The notes beneath the pieces were generated by a model, which did not search any database, was not told the DNA's origin, and saw only the letters and a program-made list of their open reading frames with translations. The translations under genes were made by a program, and so were the position numbers. A DNA stretch of 34,106 bases from assembly GCA_031262085.1 (NCBI GenBank), contig JAISIN010000128.1, positions 1 through 34,106 on the forward strand. Reading direction: 5' to 3'. Shown piece by piece: positions 25,037-31,791 of the stretch (within the stretch, counting starts at the first letter, position 1; every line of letters starts with the position of its first letter). This stretch comes from Prevotellaceae bacterium. Lineage in GTDB: Bacteria; Bacteroidota; Bacteroidia; Bacteroidales; Bacteroidaceae.

Positions 25037-25120
25037 ATGAAATTTGCATTTATGAGTATTTCACTGTTGATTATCGCCCTCTCTCTCTTGGCGAGCGTTA
25101 TTTACGGCATGCTGGTATGA
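25037..25120 (+). CDS. 27-residue single-helix membrane peptide, coupled to the CPBP gene
   Basis: An ATG at 25037 follows an AAGGA-like sequence (25027-25031) at good distance and opens a 27-codon frame beginning MKFAFMSISLLIIALSLL. It has one Lys, then a continuous hydrophobic helix, then a short YGMLV end. Its TGA (25118-25120) overlaps the ATG of the CPBP gene (25117) as ATGA, the coupling also used elsewhere in this window. A competing longer CPBP frame crosses this stretch in another frame, but its product there is polar and unlike a CPBP N-terminus. No family is recognised. It may be a regulatory subunit of the protease or act as a coupling leader. Confidence 0.55.
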   Translation: MKFAFMSISLLIIALSLLASVIYGMLV

Positions 25121-25857
25121 AGAAAGCGCTTTGGCTGGCATTTATCTACGCAATGATTCAATTTGCGTGCGCAGTAGGTCTCCCCAATCAATTGGCTCTC
25201 GCCATGCTGCTGAGCATATTGTTGATGACAGCTTATCTGGGAACCTTCGGCTTTTTATCGGGCGATAGCCGGATGTATTCGCCCGTATCCGCACCTTTCC
25301 TCTGCTGGAGCCTGTTGTTTGGTGTATCTACCATTTTGCTGGTCGATGGTTTGCTGTGGCTGTTGCCTCCTCTACCCAACTGGTTAGACGATTCGTTCAA
25401 CATCTTGCAAACGGGCTGGTTAGGCATTCTTTGCCTGACATTGCTGGCGCCTATACTCGAAGAACTGTTGTTTCGCGGTGCCATCATCCGTCTGTTGCTG
25501 CCACACTATAAACCATGGATAGCGATTTTGATATCGGGACTTATCTTCGGAGTGATTCATGCCAATCCGGCGCAGACGGTGCCCGCCATATTGATAGGCT
25601 GTGCATTGGGGTGGGTCTACTATCTTACGCGTAGCGTACTGCCGTGTATACTGATACACATATTTAATAATGGTATGTCCGTGTTCCTCAGCACCCAATT
25701 CCCCCAAGAAGAGAACTTGGCGCAAATTATGGGTGCGCCCGTCTATGTTGCCGTGCTGGTGGTGGCAGTGGTATTCTTTGCGATGGCAGTGCGCAAGTTA
25801 TTACCCTATCAAGAAACAACTCCTGTCGAAGGAGAACAAATCATAGAAAATCCATAA
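25117..25857 (+). CDS. CPBP-family intramembrane metalloprotease
   Basis: From the ATG at 25117 the product has 246 residues and starts directly with a membrane helix (MKKALWLAFIYAMIQF). A start at 24994 would add 41 polar residues and overlap the 27-residue ORF. The CPBP (Abi/CAAX) signature is complete: EELLFRGAII (EExxxR), FGVIHANPAQ (FxxxH) and the final HIFNNGMS (HxxxN), each in a separate hydrophobic helix. About seven to eight helices are visible. Members cleave or process membrane peptides or prenylated proteins and often protect against bacteriocins; the target is unknown. It is followed by DUF2975 after 21 bp. Confidence 0.88.
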   Translation: MKKALWLAFIYAMIQFACAVGLPNQLALAMLLSILLMTAYLGTFGFLSGDSRMYSPVSAPFLCWSLLFGVSTILLVDGLLWLLPPLPNWLDDSFNILQTGWLGILCLTLLAPILEELLFRGAIIRLLLPHYKPWIAILISGLIFGVIHANPAQTVPAILIGCALGWVYYLTRSVLPCILIHIFNNGMSVFLSTQFPQEENLAQIMGAPVYVAVLVVAVVFFAMAVRKLLPYQETTPVEGEQIIENP

Positions 25858-25878
25858 AAAGTAAATCACTCAGAACCC

Positions 25879-26532
25879 ATGAAAAGAAGATTAAATATCC
25901 TCTGTGTATTCGTGCTGCTGGTGTTGGCATATTCCCTGATAGAAACGCTCTACTGGGTAGGTCTCGGTATGAGCGCCGGCATTTCGGCAGGCATGAACGA
26001 TGTAGAACGCAAAGCGGCTAAAGCCGGAAGCATAGAGCTGGTGTATCTGATGCCCGAACGCATATTCAACGGCGGACAGTTGAGCGACTCGGTCTATAAC
26101 AGTAAAAGTGGTAGCTATGTGTCGGCGCTACATACGCAGATGCTGGTGCACATCGACACAAACCCGCCGATCGGTGCAGAGCTTAGCACGATGCTGCTTT
26201 CGGTGATCGACTTGATCGTGAGCGCTTGGGCTGTGATTATGTTTATCCGTTTGGTGATAGCCATCAACCAATCGGATATCTTCAGTTGGAAGAACGTAAA
26301 ACGCCTGCGACGATTAGGCTACCTGCTGCTCATCGCTTTCGGATGCTCCACCCTGAGTGCATTCATCGGACTATACAATTTCGCAAAGATATTTGCCGTG
26401 CCGGGGTACTCGTTCGTGTGGACGGAGCTGGTCGCTGTCACCAACTTGTTGTTGGGATTGTCGGCGCTCATTGTGGCAGAGGTGTTTGCCATCGGATTGA
26501 GAATGAAAGAAGAACAAGATCTTACCGTTTAA
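25879..26532 (+). CDS. DUF2975 membrane protein
   Basis: This 217-residue protein has four hydrophobic helices: one at the N-terminus (about residues 8-30) and three in the second half (about 105-128, 148-170, 182-208). A soluble extracytoplasmic domain sits between the first and second. The pairing with a small YozG-like HTH gene directly downstream, SDIFSWKNVKRLRRLGYLLLIAFG, and the closing ALIVAEVFAIGLRMKEEQDLTV are the DUF2975 pattern. The consistent genetic link with the HTH protein suggests a membrane sensor or anti-regulator, but no function is established. The spacing of 13 bp to the HTH gene supports cotranscription. Confidence 0.9.
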   Translation: MKRRLNILCVFVLLVLAYSLIETLYWVGLGMSAGISAGMNDVERKAAKAGSIELVYLMPERIFNGGQLSDSVYNSKSGSYVSALHTQMLVHIDTNPPIGAELSTMLLSVIDLIVSAWAVIMFIRLVIAINQSDIFSWKNVKRLRRLGYLLLIAFGCSTLSAFIGLYNFAKIFAVPGYSFVWTELVAVTNLLLGLSALIVAEVFAIGLRMKEEQDLTV

Positions 26533-26545
26533 AGAAATCGACGCA

Positions 26546-26746
26546 ATGATAATAGTCAATCTCGATGTAATGATGGCACGCCGGAAGATATCGTTAAACG
26601 AACTGGCAGAGCGGGTAGACATCACGCCTGCCAACCTTTCTATTTTGAAGACCGGCAAAGCCAAAGCGGTGCGCTTCTCGACCTTGGAGGCGATATGCAA
26701 GGTGCTGGATTGCCAACCGGGAGACCTTTTGGAGTATAAGGAGTAG
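26546..26746 (+). CDS. YozG-like XRE-family HTH regulator
   Basis: This 66-residue protein is almost entirely a Cro/C1-type helix-turn-helix: MIIVNLDVMMARRKISLNELAERVDITPANLSILKTGKAKAVRFSTLEAICKVLDCQPGDLLEY-type sequence. NELAERVDITPANLSILK forms helices 2 and 3. The family is the partner of DUF2975 proteins. Being small and dimeric, it would bind a short dyad. Two identical TATCG-N5-CGATA dyads flank the promoter of its own operon, so autorepression is the natural hypothesis. It is the last gene of the operon; no terminator hairpin was identified in the next 80 bp. Confidence 0.92.
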   Translation: MIIVNLDVMMARRKISLNELAERVDITPANLSILKTGKAKAVRFSTLEAICKVLDCQPGDLLEYKE

Positions 26747-26825
26747 TGTTATCCGTGTGCCCTAACGAGAACGTCGAAAATGGAACGTTGCTATGGGATA
26801 CTTTAGTTAATAAAATACAATATAA

Positions 26826-26848
26826 AGTACTTTGTTATACATAGTACT
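26826..26848. promoter_or_regulatory. Dyad operator upstream of padR
   Basis: AGTACT at 26826-26831 and at 26843-26848 frame an inner TGT (26833-26835) and ACA (26839-26841), so 9 of 11 positions pair about a centre at 26837. It lies about 12 bp upstream of the padR -7 element, as expected for an autoregulatory PadR site (inferred). Confidence 0.6.
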
Positions 26849-26859
26849 AAAATAACGCA

Positions 26860-26867
26860 TACATTTG
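26860..26867 (+). promoter_or_regulatory. -7 promoter element (TACATTTG) of padR-pspC
   Basis: TACATTTG is an exact TAnnTTTG match, giving a transcription start near 26874 and a leader of about 37 nt. A TTTG at 26831-26834 is 25 bp upstream, longer than usual, and overlaps the dyad operator. Confidence 0.55.
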
Positions 26868-26910
26868 TGCCATACAAGTTAGCAACACCCTCTAAAACAA
26901 CTATAATGAT

Positions 26911-27243
26911 ATGAATGTAGACAACGTAAAATCGCAAATGCGCAAAGGGATGCTCGAATATTGCATCCTGTTATTGCTGCACCAAGAGCCTGCTTATGCT
27001 TCGGATATTATCCAAAAGCTCAAAGAGGCATGTCTGATTGTTGTGGAAGGTACACTCTATCCGCTACTCACCCGCCTGAAGAACGACGGATTGCTGGGAT
27101 ACGACTGGATAGAATCCACACAAGGTCCCCCACGCAAATATTATCGCCTGACCTCTGCCGGAGAGACTTTTCTCGGAGAGCTGGAACAGGCATGGAGTGA
27201 ACTCAACGACACCGTCAACCACCTAAAAAACATAGAACAATGA
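26911..27243 (+). CDS. PadR-family transcriptional regulator
   Basis: This 110-residue winged-helix protein has the PadR pattern: KSQMRKGMLEYCILLLLHQEPAYASDIIQKLKEA, then VVEGTLYPLLTRLKNDGLLGYDWIES, and the wing GPPRKYYRLTSAGETFL. The short C-terminal helix (LEQAWSELNDTVNHLKNIE) is the dimer arm of subfamily 2. Its stop overlaps the pspC start (ATGA). This PadR-PspC pair is common in Bacteroidota, where PadR is expected to repress its own operon and be relieved by an unknown ligand or stress. A dyad sits just upstream of the promoter. Confidence 0.95.
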   Translation: MNVDNVKSQMRKGMLEYCILLLLHQEPAYASDIIQKLKEACLIVVEGTLYPLLTRLKNDGLLGYDWIESTQGPPRKYYRLTSAGETFLGELEQAWSELNDTVNHLKNIEQ

Positions 27244-28322
27244 AAAAGACACTAACCGTCAACTTGGCAGGATTCGTCTTCCATATCGATGAAGATGCTT
27301 ACCGTCTATTAGATAATTATTTGAACAACCTGCGCCTGCATTTCAATCGTCGTGTAGGGGTAGACGAGATTATCGGCGACATCGAACAGCGCATCGCCGA
27401 CCTGTTTACCGAAAAGCTCAACACCGGCAAACAAGTCATCTCCATTGCCGATGTAGAAGAGATTATCGCACGCATCGGTCAGCCCGAACAGATGGAAAAC
27501 AACGCTGCCGACGACGAGCAGCAAACCTCGACCGACCGGCAAGGCACTGCCGACGGTAACACCTACACCACACATCGTAAATTCTACCGCAACCCCGACG
27601 ACAAAGTGCTGGGAGGTGTAGCCGGCGGACTGGCTGCCTACTTGGGTTGCGACGCTACGGCGCTGCGCCTGCTGTTCGTGCTGCTATTAATTGTGAGTGC
27701 GGGTATCTCGACCGTGCTCTATGTGGTGTGCTGGCTCATTGCCCCCGAAGCCCATACGGCTGCCGAGAAGCTGAGCATGCGCGGCGAAGCGGTCACGATA
27801 GAAAATATTGGAAAGACCGTGACCGACGGCTTCGGGCGAGTGTACAACGGAGTGAACGACTACATCAAATCCGACCGTCCTCGCACCACATTTCAGCGGA
27901 TAGGTGACGGATTGGTGTCGATCATCGGGTTCTGCCTGAAGGTGTTATTGGTTATTTTAGCCCTCTGCTGCAGCCCCCTGTTACTGGTATTTATCATCGT
28001 GTTCGTGTCGCTGATATTTGCAGCCGTCACAGTGGCAATCGGCGGCGGGGCAACCTTGCTGGCGATGTTTCCCATGATAGACTGGACACTGCCTGCCCAT
28101 CCGCTGCCTGCCATTGTGATGTATATTGCTTGTGTGCTGCTGGCGGGTATCCCATTGGTTAGCATCGTCTTCTACGTCTTGCGCCTGCTATTCGACTGGA
28201 AGCCCATGCCCGTAGGGTTGAAACGAACGTTGGTCGCCCTATGGGCCGTGAGCTTGGTGGTCTTCTTTGTCTGCTTCGCTTGGGTGGGATACACATGGCC
28301 GATGCTTTGTCTCTACCTCTAA
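27240..28322 (+). CDS. PspC-domain envelope-stress membrane protein
   Basis: This 360-residue protein has three parts. Residues 1-90 form a soluble domain seen in Bacteroidota PspC proteins (VNLAGFVFHIDEDAYRLLDNYLNNLRLHF, then EIIGDIEQRIADLF and EEIIARIGQPEQM). Residues about 113-170 are the PspC domain: KFYRNPDDKVLGGVAGGLAAYLG, followed by hydrophobic helices ending YVVCWLIAPEA. Residues about 230-355 contain four or five further helices. It would sit in the inner membrane and respond to envelope stress together with its PadR partner. The mechanism is inferred. A hairpin overlaps its stop and the convergent pepD stop. Confidence 0.92.
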   Translation: MKKTLTVNLAGFVFHIDEDAYRLLDNYLNNLRLHFNRRVGVDEIIGDIEQRIADLFTEKLNTGKQVISIADVEEIIARIGQPEQMENNAADDEQQTSTDRQGTADGNTYTTHRKFYRNPDDKVLGGVAGGLAAYLGCDATALRLLFVLLLIVSAGISTVLYVVCWLIAPEAHTAAEKLSMRGEAVTIENIGKTVTDGFGRVYNGVNDYIKSDRPRTTFQRIGDGLVSIIGFCLKVLLVILALCCSPLLLVFIIVFVSLIFAAVTVAIGGGATLLAMFPMIDWTLPAHPLPAIVMYIACVLLAGIPLVSIVFYVLRLLFDWKPMPVGLKRTLVALWAVSLVVFFVCFAWVGYTWPMLCLYL

Positions 28323-28326
28323 GGCA

Positions 28327-28355
28327 GAAGCATGGAATGTCGGCGGTTATGCTTC
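28327..28355. terminator. Small hairpin between convergent pspC and pepD
   Basis: GAAGCAT (28327-28333) pairs with ATGCTTC (28349-28355), overlapping the pepD stop and lying just after the pspC stop. The 15-base loop is large and no T-tract follows, so it is a weak candidate bidirectional terminator. Confidence 0.35.
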
Positions 28356-29807
28356 GGGTATGTGCGCAAGAATATCCAGCAGATGCTTCCAGAACTTCTC
28401 TACCGAAGGGATGTGCATGCGCTCGTCGGGCGAGTGCACGCCCCGCAAGGTGGGACCGAAAGAGAGCATATCCAGCTCGGGATACTTAGCGAGGAACAAG
28501 CCACACTCCAATCCGGCGTGAATCGCCATCACCTTGGGTTCGACGCCAAACAACCGATGGTATGATTCGGTCGCTATCTGTAATATCTCCGAGTGCGGAT
28601 TGGGTTTCCAGCCCGGATAACCGTCGCTCGATACGGCAGTGGCTCCCCCCATTTCGAATACTGTGCGCACCATGCAGGCAATGTCGCGCTTGGCAGATTC
28701 GACAGAACTGCGCTGGCTGGTCACGATGCGCACCACCGGAGCATCGGGCAGCATCTTTACCGAAGCCAAGTTGGTAGAGGTTTCTACCAGTCCGGGCATA
28801 TCTTGACTCATGGCAAACACTCCGTGCGGCAGTGCGTAAAGCATTTGCAGTAGACGTCGGGCGCTCTCCTTGTCCATCGCTTGTGTCGGCATCTCTTCCG
28901 ATTCGAGCAGGAGCTGCAAGCCGGGGTCGACAATCGCATACTCGGCTTCCACTTCGGCAGCGAAGAGGTTCAGCTCGGCACGCAGGCTGTGCTTGTCGGC
29001 ATCGGGCACGGCAATCACTGCCGACGCTTCGCGGGCAATGGCATTGTGCAGGTTGCCGCCGTCGATGGTGCACAGATAGAGGTCGAATTTCCGAGACGCC
29101 CGCGTGAGGAAGCGATTTAATATCTTATTAGCATTACCCAGCCCCAAATGAATATCACCTCCCGAATGACCACCTTTCAAGCCCTTCACCCACACGCGGC
29201 AGGCATAGTACCCGGCGGGTATGTCTACCTTATTATATATAAGCTCTCCGGTGGTGCCTACCCCTCCGGCACAGCCGATAAACAGCTCGCCTTCGTCTTC
29301 CGAATCGAGGTTGAGCAAGATGTGTCCGGTCATGAAGCCCGGTTTTAATGCGTTAGCACCGGTCAATCCGGTCTCTTCATCGACGGTAAACAGGCACTCC
29401 AACGGTCCGTGCGGCAAGGTATCGTCGGCAAGCAGCGCCAGCTCGGTGGCCACACCTATGCCGTTGTCGGCGCCCAGCGTAGTCCCTTTGGCACGCATCC
29501 ATTCGCCGTCAACGAAGGTCTCTATGGGGTCTTTAGAGAAGTTGTGCTCCACGCCGCTGTTCTTCTCGCACACCATATCGACGTGCGATTGCAATACCAC
29601 CGTTTGGCGGTTCTCCATTCCCGGTGTAGCGGGTTTGCGGATGAGCAGGTTGCCTGCCTCATCGCTGATAGTCTCTAATCCATGTTTCGCACCAAAATCT
29701 TTCAGGTAAGCCAAAATCTGCTCTTCGTGCTTGGACGGACGAGGCACTTGGCATATTTCGGCAAAGTAGCGAAATACGCCTGCGGGTTTTAATTCATTCT
29801 TTTCCAT
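28347..29807 (-). CDS. pepD: Aminoacyl-histidine dipeptidase (Xaa-His dipeptidase, M20 family)
   Basis: This 486-residue protein, read from the ATG at 29807, cleaves dipeptides such as carnosine-like Xaa-His in the cytoplasm. An in-frame start 14 codons earlier adds a lysine-rich stretch unlike the family. Metal ligands are visible in order: VVLQSHVDMVCEKN (HxD), TLGADNGIGVA (bridging Asp), FTVDEETGLTGA (catalytic Glu and ligand Glu), LNLDSEDEGELFIGCAGG (Asp), and IHAGLECGLF (His). The lid domain between (GGHSGGDIHLGLGNANKIL) is complete. Length equals E. coli PepD. It is monocistronic, convergent with pspC and divergent from the small membrane protein gene. Confidence 0.96.
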   Translation of the reverse strand: MEKNELKPAGVFRYFAEICQVPRPSKHEEQILAYLKDFGAKHGLETISDEAGNLLIRKPATPGMENRQTVVLQSHVDMVCEKNSGVEHNFSKDPIETFVDGEWMRAKGTTLGADNGIGVATELALLADDTLPHGPLECLFTVDEETGLTGANALKPGFMTGHILLNLDSEDEGELFIGCAGGVGTTGELIYNKVDIPAGYYACRVWVKGLKGGHSGGDIHLGLGNANKILNRFLTRASRKFDLYLCTIDGGNLHNAIAREASAVIAVPDADKHSLRAELNLFAAEVEAEYAIVDPGLQLLLESEEMPTQAMDKESARRLLQMLYALPHGVFAMSQDMPGLVETSTNLASVKMLPDAPVVRIVTSQRSSVESAKRDIACMVRTVFEMGGATAVSSDGYPGWKPNPHSEILQIATESYHRLFGVEPKVMAIHAGLECGLFLAKYPELDMLSFGPTLRGVHSPDERMHIPSVEKFWKHLLDILAHIPEA

Positions 29808-29880
29808 AACGATTTTCTTTATAAGAATTGGTTTTAATTTTTTTTTCATGCAAAAAAACGAGTTAGTCCTTGCAAAACTC

Positions 29881-29888
29881 TATATTTG
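29881..29888 (+). promoter_or_regulatory. -7 promoter element (TATATTTG) for the small membrane protein and OmpH-like genes
   Basis: TATATTTG is an exact TAnnTTTG match, placing the transcription start near 29895, about 15 nt before the ATG at 29910. No TTG is seen at the -33 distance. Confidence 0.5.
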
Positions 29889-29909
29889 CACCCACAAAAT
29901 TAGTCAGAA

Positions 29910-30137
29910 ATGCTTCATACGATACTCATTACACTGTTAATAGTTGCTATTTGTCTGATTCTGTTAGGGATAAAAGTAATCTTCGTCAAAGGAGGTACCT
30001 TCCCGAGCGGACACATTAGCGACAGTGAGGCTATGCGTCGACGCGGTATAGGCTGCGTACAGTCGCAAGACCGCGAAGCACGCCGCAAGCCTCGTCATGC
30101 CCATGTTTCCTTCAAGCGATCAAGAATATCATATTAA
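29910..30137 (+). CDS. Small single-helix membrane protein conserved in Bacteroidales
   Basis: This 75-residue protein has one N-terminal membrane helix (residues about 4-26, ILITLLIVAICLILLGIKVIFV) and a basic cytoplasmic tail reading KGGTFPSGHISDSEAMRRRGIGCVQSQDREARRK. The tail resembles small uncharacterised Bacteroidales proteins in which a single Cys and a QSQDREAR motif recur, based on recollection of the family. No function is known. The gene follows a TATATTTG promoter and lies 23 bp upstream of the OmpH-like lipoprotein gene, so the two may be cotranscribed. Confidence 0.8.
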   Translation: MLHTILITLLIVAICLILLGIKVIFVKGGTFPSGHISDSEAMRRRGIGCVQSQDREARRKPRHAHVSFKRSRISY

Positions 30138-30160
30138 AACAACAATATTAAAAACAATTT

Positions 30161-30763
30161 ATGAAGAGATTGAACTACCTCCTGAATAGTCTGGCAGCCG
30201 TGGCACTGACTGTTCTTTTCTCCCAATGTACAGGCAAAGCTGACAATCAAGCCGCTACTTCCGCACCTGCCGCAGGCGAGCTGTCGGGAATGAAGATTGC
30301 TTTCGTCGAAGTAGATACGTTGCTTGCCAAATATAACTTCAGTGTCGACTTGAACGAGGCAATGGTAAAGAAGAGTGAGAATGTGCGGTTACAGTTGAAT
30401 CAAAGAGCACGCGACTTGGATAAGCAAAAGCAAGAGTTCCAAACCAAGTATCAGAACAACGCTTACCTGTCGCAAGAGCGTGTCGAACAGGAGTATACAC
30501 GCATCGGCAAGCTGGAGCAAGATTTGCAGACACTTGCCAACAAGCTGCAATCGGAGCTGATGAGCGAAAACGAAAAAAACAGCTTGCAGCTACGCGATTC
30601 TATCAATGCCTTCCTTAAAGAGTATAACAAAACCAAAGGTTACAGCCTGATTATCAGTAACACCGGTTTCGACAATCTGCTGTATGCCGATCCGGTCTAC
30701 AACATCACCAAGGAGATTGTCGACGGACTGAACGCCCGCTACTCTACACCGGCAAAGAAATAA
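30161..30763 (+). CDS. OmpH/Skp-family coiled-coil lipoprotein
   Basis: This 200-residue protein has a lipoprotein signal peptide ending in LFSQC (Cys23). After a short Ala-rich linker it reads MKIAFVEVDTLLAKYNFSVDLNEAM, the opening of the OmpH/Skp fold. Residues about 70-150 form a long charged coiled coil, and SLIISNTGFDNLLYADPVYNITKEIVDGLNARY closes the domain. Skp is a periplasmic trimeric chaperone for outer-membrane proteins. The lipid anchor makes this a membrane-attached variant, a common form in this phylum. Directly after its stop there are two imperfect 15-nt copies of the gene end, and then a hairpin array with a terminator. Confidence 0.93.
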   Translation: MKRLNYLLNSLAAVALTVLFSQCTGKADNQAATSAPAAGELSGMKIAFVEVDTLLAKYNFSVDLNEAMVKKSENVRLQLNQRARDLDKQKQEFQTKYQNNAYLSQERVEQEYTRIGKLEQDLQTLANKLQSELMSENEKNSLQLRDSINAFLKEYNKTKGYSLIISNTGFDNLLYADPVYNITKEIVDGLNARYSTPAKK

Positions 30764-30794
30764 TCGGCAAAGATGTAATCGGTAAAGGATTGCG
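30750..30794 (+). repeat. Three 15-nt units covering the OmpH-like gene stop
   Basis: CGGCAAAGAAATAAT, CGGCAAAGATGTAAT and CGGTAAAGGATTGCG start at 30750, 30765 and 30780. The first holds the TAA stop and the second holds another in-frame TAA, so the gene end looks locally duplicated. Confidence 0.6.
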
Positions 30795-30795
30795 A

Positions 30796-30952
30796 TCCGA
30801 AAAACTCCCTTACGCGTATACAATAAGACCCTTTCATCTGTTGCAGATGAAAGGGTCTTATCAAATTATCTCCCTTTCATCTGCCACAGATCAAAGGGTC
30901 TTATCAAATTATCTCCCTTTCATCTACCACAGATCAAAGGGAGTTTTTCGGA
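30796..30952. repeat. Nested inverted/tandem repeat array after the OmpH-like gene
   Basis: Outer arms TCCGAAAAACTCCCTT (30796-30811) and AAGGGAGTTTTTCGGA (30937-30952) are exact reverse complements. Inside are a perfect 18-bp-arm hairpin with a 3-base loop (30823-30861) and two 43-bp direct repeats (30853-30895 and 30896-30938) that differ at one base. The repeats give hairpins at 30872-30898 and 30913-30943. Confidence 0.85.
30913..30948 (+). terminator. Rho-independent terminator of the OmpH-like gene
   Basis: CTCCCTTTCATCT (30913-30925) pairs with AGATCAAAGGGAG (30931-30943) with one mismatch, and TTTTT follows at 30944-30948. It is the last hairpin of the nested array. Confidence 0.7.
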
Positions 30953-31441
30953 GAACATCCCTTCGTACGTGAGTTTCGTACATTTCCAAAAAGTTGCTTT
31001 AAACTCTCCGTTCTCTTTTTTTTATTTTTCCAATCATAATATAATCTATATTTGTTGACAGAAAACCCCTTATTCCCGCTTTCACCGACCTTCACCTATC
31101 TGCTCAATCACTTTTAATATATCCCTATTGTCCTCTAAATCCATTCGTCATATACAAGAATATGATAGATTAGGCAACTGTTTGTTGTGGGCGTTATTGA
31201 TAAATATGTGCATTTAGATGTATTTATCTTCGTATCATACGCTTATACCTACTAATCATTCATCCGTTTTTGCTTTTACTCTTTCATTTTTTTTTTTTTT
31301 GATTTAATGCGCTGATTAATAGCTATTTCTGGTGAAAGCAAATAGATTCGTTACAATGGAACTCTCTTTTGTTCGGACGTATTATCTGGTAATTAATATT
31401 TAATATATCTGCAAATATATTATTCATTTAAGCACTGTTCC

Positions 31442-31476
31442 CCATGTAACATTTTTTGTTGTCCACGTAACATTTT
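31442..31476. repeat. Direct repeats CCAYGTAACATTTT, 21 bp apart
   Basis: CCATGTAACATTTT (31442-31455) and CCACGTAACATTTT (31463-31476) differ at one base and are two helical turns apart. Each contains YGTAACA, close to the CGTNACA motif upstream of the RHS promoter. They lie about 265 bp upstream of the sigma-factor promoter. Confidence 0.6.
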
Positions 31477-31564
31477 AGAGATGCAGGCTCGATGTAGATT
31501 GGGTTTCATGCCATGAGACTATTTAGAATGAAACCATCTAATGGGATTGATTATACTCTGTCAG

Positions 31565-31588
31565 ATGGATGGGTTTGCAGTTGTTCGA
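31565..31588 (-). repeat. 24-bp copy of the Rpn gene 3' end
   Basis: The stretch starting ATGGATGGGTTTGCAGTTG matches 33821-33844 at 22 of 24 bases, the second being the stop-codon region of the Rpn-family gene. On the minus strand it reads LEQLQ where the intact gene reads IEQL-stop. It may be a trace of a lost gene. Confidence 0.45.
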
Positions 31589-31741
31589 GCTTACTGTCGC
31601 GGCAATGCACATCCACGATGGCGTGCTTGCGCAGCGGATGGTCACCGACACGCGAAAATTATTTTATGCATTTCAGGCACGATTTTCGACCACTTATCAC
31701 CCGAAAAGTGCACTTTAGGCACATCTGACGATTTTGCCATT

Positions 31742-31771
31742 TTTGAGTGTGATTTTCTGTATATAACTTTG
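31742..31771 (+). promoter_or_regulatory. Promoter of the sigma-factor gene (TTTG-N18-TAACTTTG)
   Basis: TTTG at 31742-31745 is 18 bp from TAACTTTG at 31764-31771, an exact TAnnTTTG match. Transcription would start near 31778, about 14 nt before the ATG at 31792. Confidence 0.6.
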
Positions 31772-31791
31772 GCAGAAAAAAGATAGTAGTT

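Larger units (their letters stand above)
30953..31741. other. Long AT-rich gene-free region
   Basis: No convincing gene is seen on either strand. It holds a run of 14 T (31287-31300), an isolated TATATTTG (31047-31054) without a -33 element, and a pair of direct repeats at 31442-31476. A less AT-rich patch lies at about 31560-31660, part of which resembles the 3' end of the Rpn gene. Short open frames here are of poor composition. Confidence 0.6.

Noticed and set aside
24994..25116. N-terminal extension of the CPBP protease
   Set aside because: It is polar and unlike CPBP proteins, and it overlaps a better small membrane ORF that is coupled to the downstream ATG. Some uncertainty remains.
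26589..26603. A third TATCG-N5-CGA site inside the YozG-like gene
   Set aside because: It matches the operator at 12 of 15 bases but lies in conserved HTH codons, so it may be coincidence.
30823..30943. The hairpin array as a CRISPR
   Set aside because: There are only two full 43-bp copies in direct contact, with no spacers, and no cas genes nearby.
31047..31054. An isolated TATATTTG as the promoter of a small RNA
   Set aside because: There is no -33 TTG at the right distance and no downstream hairpin with a T-tract.
31513..31786. Two short plus-strand open frames upstream of the sigma gene
   Set aside because: They overlap in different frames, have poor composition and no family, and the sigma promoter lies within the second.
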